In this document: piece after piece, positions 58,110 to 64,000 of the stretch
Position numbering within the stretch: the stretch's first letter is position 1
Layout of the letters: each line of letters begins with the position of its first letter
Assembly (NCBI RefSeq): GCF_040678635.1
Contig: NZ_JBFATZ010000002.1
Coordinates: forward strand, 186,001-250,000
Reading direction: 5' to 3'
From: Thermopolyspora sp040678635
GTDB taxonomy: Bacteria; Actinomycetota; Actinomycetes; Streptosporangiales; Streptosporangiaceae
DNA: 64,000 bases
Position numbers and translations under genes: made by a program
The notes under the pieces: model-generated
The model's input: only the letters and a program-made list of their open reading frames with translations
Databases searched by the model: none
What the model was told of the DNA's origin: nothing

Positions 58110-60680
58110 ATGCCAAGGCGGTTGCGTGTCCGGGGCGGTGAACCGTGGACGACCCATGTCTCCCGTGCCCGCAGGCGCCTGGCGGCCGGGCGGCCGGACG
58201 ACGCGGCGCGCGAATACCGGCGGGCATGCCGACTGGCCGACGACAGGGACGCGGACCCGAAGATCAGGTCCGCTCTGCGGCAGCGACTCGGACTGGCGCT
58301 GCTGAAAGCGGGCCGCGGGCAGGAGGCCCTCCGGGCGGTGACCGAGGCCTGCCACCTGCTCGACGGCGACGGCACGGCCGTGGAGCAGTACGCGCTCACC
58401 CTGGACACCCTCGGGCTGGTGCAACGGGACCTCGGTCTCCTCGCGGCCGCGGAGGAGTCTCACCGCGACGCGCTGGACGGACTTCGGCGGGCCGGTTCAA
58501 AGGAGGACATCGTCCGCGTGGCCGTCAACCTCGCCGTCGCGGTCAAGGACCGGGGCCGGATCACCGAGGCGCGCGGACTGCTGGAGGAGATCGAGCCGAT
58601 GGCTCGACACGCCGGACCCCAGCCGCTCGGGCACGTGCTGATGACCCTTGGCCTGATCCATGAACTGCTCAACGACCCGGAGTCGGCCGGGCGGTTGGCC
58701 GGGGAAGCGGCCGAGGCCTATCGCGTCGCGGGGGACAGGGAGAGCGAGGCCGCCGCGACGCACAACGTGGGTCGGGCGCTGGACGCTCAGGGCAGGTACG
58801 CCGAGGCCATGGAGCGTTTCACCCACTCCCTGACGATCAATCAGGAGATCGGCGCGGAACTCGGCGTGTGCGATGACCTCGGCGCCATGGCCTCCCTCCT
58901 CCAGCTCGCCGGACGGCACGCAGAGGCCCGCCGGTTGCACGAGCGGGCGCTGGAGATCCAGCGGAGGGCCGGTTACCGGCGCGCGGTCGTCGCCACCCTC
59001 AGCGACCTTGGGCTGCTGGCGCGCGACGAGGGCGACTTCTCCCTCGCGCGCCGTCGTCTCCGGGAGGCGTTGGAAGAGGCCGAGGCGCTCGCGGAGCCCC
59101 ACACGGTCTACGAGGCACGTGTCCTGCTGGCGGAGCTCAGCATGCTGGAGGAGGACTACGAACAGGCGCGCCTCCTCTATCTCACCGCGGCCGAGGCGAT
59201 AGGGGACGCCCGCCGGGCCCTGCTGGACGAGGCGGACGCCGTCGCCTATTTCAGCGAATCCCGCCTCGACGCCCTGGACATGCTGGTCCGGCTGTCACTC
59301 CACCTGCACGACCGGACGGGCGCGCTGGAGTGGGCGGACGCCGCACGAGGTCAGGAGTTCGTACGCAGGCTCGCGCTGACCCACCTTCCCGGGCCGCTCG
59401 GGCCGCCGGAGGCGATCCTCGCCGAGGAGACCGAGACACGTCACCGGCTCCGCGAGCTGGAGGCGGCCCTGCGCGGCGGCGGATCCACGGACGCGGAGTT
59501 GCCGGCGGCACATCAGGAGACGCTGTCCCGGCTGCGCCGCCTTGAGGACCGGCTTGGCGAGGAGGCTCCGGAATACGTGTCGATGCGCCGTGGGGAGCGT
59601 CTCGGCTGGAACGGCATCGCCGCTCTGCTGGCTCCCGCCGGACGGAGCCGACCGCACGAGGAGGCCGAATTGACCGACGCGCCGATCGTCCCGGCGGCCG
59701 GAACCGGCGCGGACGGGCGGCCCGGGGAGACCGCCCTCGGCAGCCCGCCGACCCGACTGGTGCTGGCCGAGTACTACGTGACCGACCACGAGACATACGT
59801 TTTCGGCGTGACGGCGGAGGCTCCCGAACCGCAGGTCGTCAAGGTGGAGGTGACCCGCGCCGAGCTTCGGGAACTGGCCGCCGAGGCTCGCGCGACGTTG
59901 TCGCGTGAGCGCGCCGGTCTCGCCGGGCACCTCGCCGACGAACGGCTGGTCCGGCTGCTCTCGCCGGTGATCGCCTGGGCCGAGCCGGGAGACGTCGTCT
60001 ACCTGGTGCCGCACGACGCGCTTCACCTGCTGCCGCTGCACGCCGTACCCGTCGGCGGCGAACCGCTGATCGACCGGAATCCGATCGTCCTCGTGCCGTC
60101 CGCCTCCGTGCTGCGTTACTGCCAGGCCAAGCGCAAGCTGCGCCGCCGGACCGCGCTCATCGTCGCCGATCCGCCGTCGGAACGTCCGCTGGCCTTCGCG
60201 CGGGAGCAGGCGCTGGCGGTGTCGGAGGAGTTCGGCGGCCAGGAGGTGCTGGCGGCGGCCCAGGCGTCCCGGGAGGCGTTGCTCGGCAGGCTCACCGATC
60301 CGGGAGGCGTACCGGACATCATCCACTTCGCGACCCATGGCCTGTTCGACCCCGAGGAGCCGATGCGTTCCGGTATCGAACTCGCCGACGGCAGGCTGAC
60401 CGCGGAGGACATCCTCGGGCTGCGGCTCGACGTGGATCTGGTGACGCTCGCGGCCTGCGAGACGGGCGTGAGCGAACGCCGGCCGGGGGACGAGTTGATC
60501 GGCCTGACCCGGGCGTTGCTGTACGCCGGCGCCCCCTCGGCGCTGGTCGCCCTGTGGCGGGTGGACGAACTGTCGACCAGCATGTTGTTCGGCAAGTTCT
60601 ACGCGGAGCTGCGGGGCGGTGCGTCCAAGGCCGAGGCCCTGCGCCGGGCCCAGCTGTGGCCGCGACCGCACGATCGCTGA
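58110..60680 (+). CDS. TPR-CHAT cysteine protease (caspase-like), frameshifted near the 3' end
   Basis: 856 residues from an ATG at 58110 with GGAGG upstream. Residues 15-420 hold about nine TPR repeats, 420-530 a helical linker (LEWADAARGQEFVRRLAL), and 535-856 a CHAT domain. The catalytic dyad is intact: His743 in IHFATHGLFD and Cys783 in TLAACETGVSE. The frame ends RRAQLWPRPHDR before the family-typical C-terminus, which continues in the +1 frame at 60658-60984. TPR-CHAT proteins are caspase-like proteases in bacterial immunity and cell-death systems. Confidence 0.88.
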   Translation: MPRRLRVRGGEPWTTHVSRARRRLAAGRPDDAAREYRRACRLADDRDADPKIRSALRQRLGLALLKAGRGQEALRAVTEACHLLDGDGTAVEQYALTLDTLGLVQRDLGLLAAAEESHRDALDGLRRAGSKEDIVRVAVNLAVAVKDRGRITEARGLLEEIEPMARHAGPQPLGHVLMTLGLIHELLNDPESAGRLAGEAAEAYRVAGDRESEAAATHNVGRALDAQGRYAEAMERFTHSLTINQEIGAELGVCDDLGAMASLLQLAGRHAEARRLHERALEIQRRAGYRRAVVATLSDLGLLARDEGDFSLARRRLREALEEAEALAEPHTVYEARVLLAELSMLEEDYEQARLLYLTAAEAIGDARRALLDEADAVAYFSESRLDALDMLVRLSLHLHDRTGALEWADAARGQEFVRRLALTHLPGPLGPPEAILAEETETRHRLRELEAALRGGGSTDAELPAAHQETLSRLRRLEDRLGEEAPEYVSMRRGERLGWNGIAALLAPAGRSRPHEEAELTDAPIVPAAGTGADGRPGETALGSPPTRLVLAEYYVTDHETYVFGVTAEAPEPQVVKVEVTRAELRELAAEARATLSRERAGLAGHLADERLVRLLSPVIAWAEPGDVVYLVPHDALHLLPLHAVPVGGEPLIDRNPIVLVPSASVLRYCQAKRKLRRRTALIVADPPSERPLAFAREQALAVSEEFGGQEVLAAAQASREALLGRLTDPGGVPDIIHFATHGLFDPEEPMRSGIELADGRLTAEDILGLRLDVDLVTLAACETGVSERRPGDELIGLTRALLYAGAPSALVALWRVDELSTSMLFGKFYAELRGGASKAEALRRAQLWPRPHDR

Positions 60681-60984
60681 CGTGCTCGCGTACGCGCGCG
60701 GTGCCCGCGCACGGCTGGCCGGTGACCCGCGGGCCCTGGCCGCCATACGGCTGGAAGAGGCGCGGCTGCGTCTGGCCGCCGGCGACTTCCCCGCGGCGGC
60801 CGAACTGTTCGGAGCCCTGACCACGTGCTCCGAGCTGACCGAGGAGCAGCGGGGGATCGCGGAGGTGGGCATGCTCCGGGCGAGGCTTGTCATGGACGCC
60901 GGCGGTGAGCCGGATCTCAGCGTTCCGGCATTCGCCGACCCGTACCACTGGGCCCCCTTCGAGTTGATCGGCGATTGGCTCTGA
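60658..60984 (+). pseudogene. Displaced C-terminus of the CHAT protease (+1 frame)
   Basis: Reading this frame gives GRDRTIADVLAYARG, a helical segment, and ends FADPYHWAPFELIGDWL, the conserved end of CHAT domains. Removing T60657 would join it to the upstream frame as RRAQL-GRDRTIAD. It has no start signal of its own. It is either a frameshift mutation, a sequencing error or a programmed +1 frameshift. Confidence 0.75.
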
Positions 60985-61016
60985 TCGCGTGGCTCTGATC
61001 GCGGACAGGAGGTCGA

Positions 61017-61514
61017 GTGGAACGGCGACGGCCCATCTCGGAGCTGATGACGGGCGATTTCACCGTGGCGGAAACGCGGGACCCGGAAACGGGGATCACG
61101 GTCCTGGTCGATGACGACGGTGCGCCGGCCGGGCTCGTCCGCGCGGGCCAGGCGGGACCGGCTCATGTCGTCGAGGCGGACACCCCGGTCACGGACGTGC
61201 TCGACTCGGCGGACCTGCTGCACGCACTGGTGTCGGGCACGCCGGGCCTGGTGATCGTCCGGGAAGGAGGGATCGTCGGGGTGGTCACCGCCGAGGCGAT
61301 CAAGGCCGAGATCGTCGATGCCGCCTCCTCCGGCCTCGTCTCCGGGCCGCAGTTGGGAGACGCCCAGCCGTACGGCAGGCGGACCGAGGTGGGGAGCAGT
61401 CGCATCCGGTGCGCGGAGTGCGGCAAGACCAACACCTTCCGCCGCTTCAGCCAGGCCGGCCGCTACAAGTGCCAGTACGGAGACCACGACTTCGTCCCCT
61501 ACTGGAACGGGTGA
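61017..61514 (+). CDS. CBS-domain and zinc-ribbon protein of the CHAT locus
   Basis: 165 residues from a GTG at 61017 with AGGAGGT upstream. Residues 5-100 resemble a CBS pair (PISELMTGDFTVAE; VTDVLDSADLLHALVSGTPGLVIVREGGIVGVVTAEAI), which typically binds adenine nucleotides. Residues 125-165 contain CAEC and KCQYGDHDF, a likely zinc ribbon. The combination suggests a nucleotide-responsive regulator or adaptor. It lies 32 bp after the CHAT gene and one base before the membrane protein gene, so it is in the same operon. Confidence 0.72.
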   Translation: MERRRPISELMTGDFTVAETRDPETGITVLVDDDGAPAGLVRAGQAGPAHVVEADTPVTDVLDSADLLHALVSGTPGLVIVREGGIVGVVTAEAIKAEIVDAASSGLVSGPQLGDAQPYGRRTEVGSSRIRCAECGKTNTFRRFSQAGRYKCQYGDHDFVPYWNG

Positions 61515-61515
61515 C

Positions 61516-63054
61516 ATGGGCGGACTGGTCGAAGCGGCGTCCGGAGTGGTCGATCGGCGGCTGCTCACCACGACGTTCCTGCCGGTCCTGCTCTTTCTGG
61601 GCGCCCTTGGGGCCGTGGGCGCGGCGGGGGCGGGGTGGTCTGAGGCGGCCGGTTGGTGGTCGGGGCTCGGCGTCCAGGTCCAGGTCACCCTCACCGGACT
61701 TGTGCTCGCGTTCGCGCTCCTGCTCAGTCGGCTCATCGCCGTGCAGCGCGTCGGGCTGATCAGGATCTACGAGGGCTACTGGGACGCCTTGCCGTACGGC
61801 CGACGCCTGGCCGAGCGCTGCAGGCTTCGTTTCGCGGCCACGGAGGACGCGAGCACCCCCGGCGATCACCGGTCGCATCTCTACCCCGCCGACGAATCCC
61901 GACTGATGCCGACCGCGCTCGGCAACATCCTGCGCGGCGCCGAGGACCACAGCCGCGACAGGTACGCCATCGACGGCGTGACCGCGTGGCCACGCCTTTA
62001 CCCGACACTCCCCGAGAGCTTCCAGCAGACGTTCGCGTCCGCGGCCGGCGACCTCGACCTCATGATCACGGTCAGCGGGCTCGGCCTGGCCTTCTCCCTG
62101 CTCGGCGGAGCGCTCGCCGCCGCGCTGCTTCCGTGGTACGGAGCACTGCTGTGCTGCTGGGCCGGCCTGCTGATCGCCTGGTGGGGCTACCGCGGTGCGG
62201 TACGCGCGGCCGAGCCGTACGGCGAGTTGTTCCGCGCCGCCTTCGACGTGTATCGCTGGACGCTCCTGGACACGATGGGCCTGCGGCGGCCCGCCGAGTA
62301 CCACGCCGAGGCGGAGCAGTGGCGGCAACTGGACAAGCTCTGGATCGTCGGAGCGGTTGACAGCGAGCATGTCGCCAGCCTTGGTTTCCCCGGCTCGGAG
62401 CAGGACGTGCGCACCAAGGCGGCGAGCGCCTCCCCGCCGGACGAGGACCACGATCCCCCCTCCCCAGCGGAAACGCACGCCGCCCCCGAGGCGGGCGGAC
62501 GCCGCGTCCGGCCGCTACGGCTCGCTCCGTGGCTGGTGGCCGCGGCGGTCACGCTGGGCATCGTGATGGCGGGGGGAAGCCTGGCGGTCCGATCGTTCAC
62601 CTCCCCCTCCGGCTGGAAGGCCGTGCACGCGCTGCGCCCGTTCCAGGTGCTCACGGCCGCCGACGTGAGCGGTCCATCCGCAGCGGCGGTGGCGGGGCGG
62701 TACACGTTGCGGCACGTGGCGGAGGGCGCGCCGGTGGACCCCGCTGTACTCGGCCCCCGACTGCCTTACGGCGTGACCGACGGAAAGGCCGTCGTCACCC
62801 TCCGACCCCGAAACGGCAGGCTCTTCGCGGACGGGGGCGCCCGGGGAACGATGGCGACGCTGCGCCTGGTGCCGCCGTCCGCCGAACGCGGCCGCCCCGC
62901 GACGCCACTGATCTTCACCGACGTCATGGTTCTCGACCTGCTCGGAGGCACCGTACCCACCGGGCTTGTGATCGCGGTCCCGGCCTGGCGCCTGCAGGAA
63001 CTGCTCAGCCATGCCGGTGACAGCGACGTCTATCTCGTCACGGCCATGCGATGA
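61516..63054 (+). CDS. Membrane protein with an extracellular SAF-like domain (CHAT locus)
   Basis: 512 residues, ATG at 61516 one base after the previous stop. Membrane helices are at about 17-40, 55-75, 185-230 (two) and 340-360 (APWLVAAAVTLGIVMAGGSLAV). A polar segment (about 85-180) lies between the second and third spans, and a Pro/Asp/Glu linker at 300-330. The last 150 residues resemble a SAF-type domain (PFQVLTAADV, then RYTLRHVAEGAPVDPAVLGP). No enzymatic motif is visible. It could anchor the locus in the membrane or act as a target of the protease; both are guesses. Confidence 0.7.
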   Translation: MGGLVEAASGVVDRRLLTTTFLPVLLFLGALGAVGAAGAGWSEAAGWWSGLGVQVQVTLTGLVLAFALLLSRLIAVQRVGLIRIYEGYWDALPYGRRLAERCRLRFAATEDASTPGDHRSHLYPADESRLMPTALGNILRGAEDHSRDRYAIDGVTAWPRLYPTLPESFQQTFASAAGDLDLMITVSGLGLAFSLLGGALAAALLPWYGALLCCWAGLLIAWWGYRGAVRAAEPYGELFRAAFDVYRWTLLDTMGLRRPAEYHAEAEQWRQLDKLWIVGAVDSEHVASLGFPGSEQDVRTKAASASPPDEDHDPPSPAETHAAPEAGGRRVRPLRLAPWLVAAAVTLGIVMAGGSLAVRSFTSPSGWKAVHALRPFQVLTAADVSGPSAAAVAGRYTLRHVAEGAPVDPAVLGPRLPYGVTDGKAVVTLRPRNGRLFADGGARGTMATLRLVPPSAERGRPATPLIFTDVMVLDLLGGTVPTGLVIAVPAWRLQELLSHAGDSDVYLVTAMR

Positions 63055-63111
63055 GTCACCCGCCGGCCCGCCGCGGGATGCGGGAGACCGGGGTGATCCG
63101 CGTGGCCGACG

Positions 63112-64000
63112 TCATCGTCCGTCGCGCAGGTGTCCCGCGAGGTGGTCGATCACCTCGTGGGCGTCGGCCTCGATGCCGTTGATGAACGTGGATCTGCGGC
63201 GGCGCAGCACGGGCAGGCCCAGCGCGTACAGGCCGGGGCTGTCGACGACGACGCCGCCGTCGTGGCGCAGGCGGCCCTTCTCGTCGACGACGGGCACGTC
63301 GAGCCAGGTGTAGTCGGGGCGGAAGCCCGTCGCCCACACGATCGTGCGGATCTCGCCGCCGCGCAGGTCGAGCTGCAGACGTGCCGACTCGGGGACGCGG
63401 GTCGGCTCGTAGCGTTCCGGCGCGTCGACCTCGGCGTCGTGGCCGGTTGTCCGAGACCATTCGTCGAAGGTGTCCAGCAGGCGGTTCATCTTGAGGTCCG
63501 CGAGGGAGAACACGTTGCGCAGCCCGCCGGAGAACAGGGCGCGGCCGTCGCGGAGGGCGGCCCAGCGGCCCACCGGCTCGACGCCCATGTCGGTGAGGGC
63601 GTTGAGGTCGAGCGTGGTGCGCTCGGGGGTGCCCACGAGCTGAGGGGAGGGCAGGCGGCGGGCCCGGGTGAGGTCGTCGACCTCGTCGTAGCGCTGGTCC
63701 CAGACGCCGGAGGCGTCCATCCACCACAGCACGTCACGGCCGCGGTAGGTGCGGGGGAGCCGCACGTGTTCGCCGACCGAAAGAATCACCTGCCGCCCCG
63801 TACGACGCAGCTCGGCGGCGAGCTGCACGCCCGTCGCCGACGCGCCCACGACCAGGACGCCGCCGTCGGGAAGCCGGCCGGGCTCGCGGTAGTCGAACGG
63901 CGTCACCTGCTCGATGTGCGGCGGCACTCCTTCGCTGAGCCCCGGCACGACCGGGCGGTTGCAGGCGCCGCCGGCGATGACGACCGTCCGGCAGCGGATC
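63112..64000 (-). CDS. Flavoprotein monooxygenase, N-terminus beyond the right edge
   Basis: About 296 codons, open to the window edge. Visible motifs are RCRTVVIAGGACNRPVVPG, the NADPH-binding GVLVVGASATGVQLAAELRR, and the C-terminal ATGFRPDYTWLDVPVVDE with LYALGLPVLRRRRSTF. This is the C-terminal two-thirds of an FMO/YUCCA-like or trimethylamine-monooxygenase-like flavoprotein; the FAD motif is off the edge. It is tail to tail with the membrane protein of the CHAT locus. Confidence 0.86.
   Translation of the reverse strand, partial: IRCRTVVIAGGACNRPVVPGLSEGVPPHIEQVTPFDYREPGRLPDGGVLVVGASATGVQLAAELRRTGRQVILSVGEHVRLPRTYRGRDVLWWMDASGVWDQRYDEVDDLTRARRLPSPQLVGTPERTTLDLNALTDMGVEPVGRWAALRDGRALFSGGLRNVFSLADLKMNRLLDTFDEWSRTTGHDAEVDAPERYEPTRVPESARLQLDLRGGEIRTIVWATGFRPDYTWLDVPVVDEKGRLRHDGGVVVDSPGLYALGLPVLRRRRSTFINGIEADAHEVIDHLAGHLRDGR

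Noticed and set aside
55461..63054. A tRNA-integrated genomic island carrying the CHAT locus
   Set aside because: The tRNA is intact, but no duplicated tRNA 3' end or integrase was found to the right of the locus within the window, so an island boundary is not supported.

Overview
The window is high-GC chromosomal DNA from an actinomycete. GTG and TTG starts are frequent, Shine-Dalgarno sequences are strong, SpoIIE-type phosphatase, SURF1 and TPR-CHAT genes are present, and TTA codons are very rare. A member of the Streptosporangiales or a related family is plausible, but no marker here fixes the genus. I see no rRNA, CRISPR array, phage gene or intact insertion sequence. There is one tRNA, tRNA-Arg(CCG).

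Layout: (1) 1-6678 holds two divergent operons around an IclR regulator. They encode an ABC importer split across both operons, a cupin, a DUF6282-type hydrolase, a flavin (LLM) oxidoreductase and an SDR; this looks like uptake and catabolism of an unidentified small acid or sulfonate-like compound. (2) 6684-9785 holds another LLM oxidoreductase and a PAS-GAF-SpoIIE-HATPase signalling protein. (3) 9810-17305 is a CoA-thioester catabolic cluster: enoyl-CoA hydratase, two acyl-CoA synthetases, a protein with two DUF35 domains and two thiolase-fold proteins that both lack the classical catalytic residues. (4) 17467-24140 holds a LysE exporter, a LysR regulator with a divergent thiol-dioxygenase-like cupin, an M20 dipeptidase, an aminotransferase and alanine dehydrogenase. 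(5) 24135-33057 is mixed housekeeping: a SEL1-repeat protein beside a local duplication, a patatin, a TauE/cupredoxin membrane protein, a SHOCT protein, a decayed response regulator, gamma-glutamyltransferase and SURF1. (6) 33058-37358 is a two-component system whose histidine kinase is fused in frame to a DUF4153-like membrane protein. (7) 37546-46555 holds two flavin monooxygenases, a flavodoxin and an aromatic meta-cleavage cluster (SDR, cupin, alpha/beta hydrolase, LigB dioxygenase) with its own IclR regulator and two near-identical inverted-repeat operators. (8) 46634-52520 is a cellobiose/beta-glucoside type operon (binding protein, two permeases, GH1, LacI) with two GAGAGCGCTCTC operators. 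(9) 52988-55532 holds a hydroxyisobutyrate-dehydrogenase-like enzyme, a secreted or membrane protein, a single-domain response regulator and the tRNA. (10) 55615-63054 is a TPR/CHAT locus. (11) A flavoprotein monooxygenase runs off the right edge.

The best candidates for new biology are the TPR/CHAT locus (a CHAT protease with an apparent +1 frameshift, opposite a membrane TPR protein that stops where a CHAT domain would start, followed by a CBS/zinc-ribbon protein and a membrane protein), the kinase-DUF4153 fusion with an internal start signal, and the pairing of a double DUF35 protein with two cysteine-less thiolase homologues.
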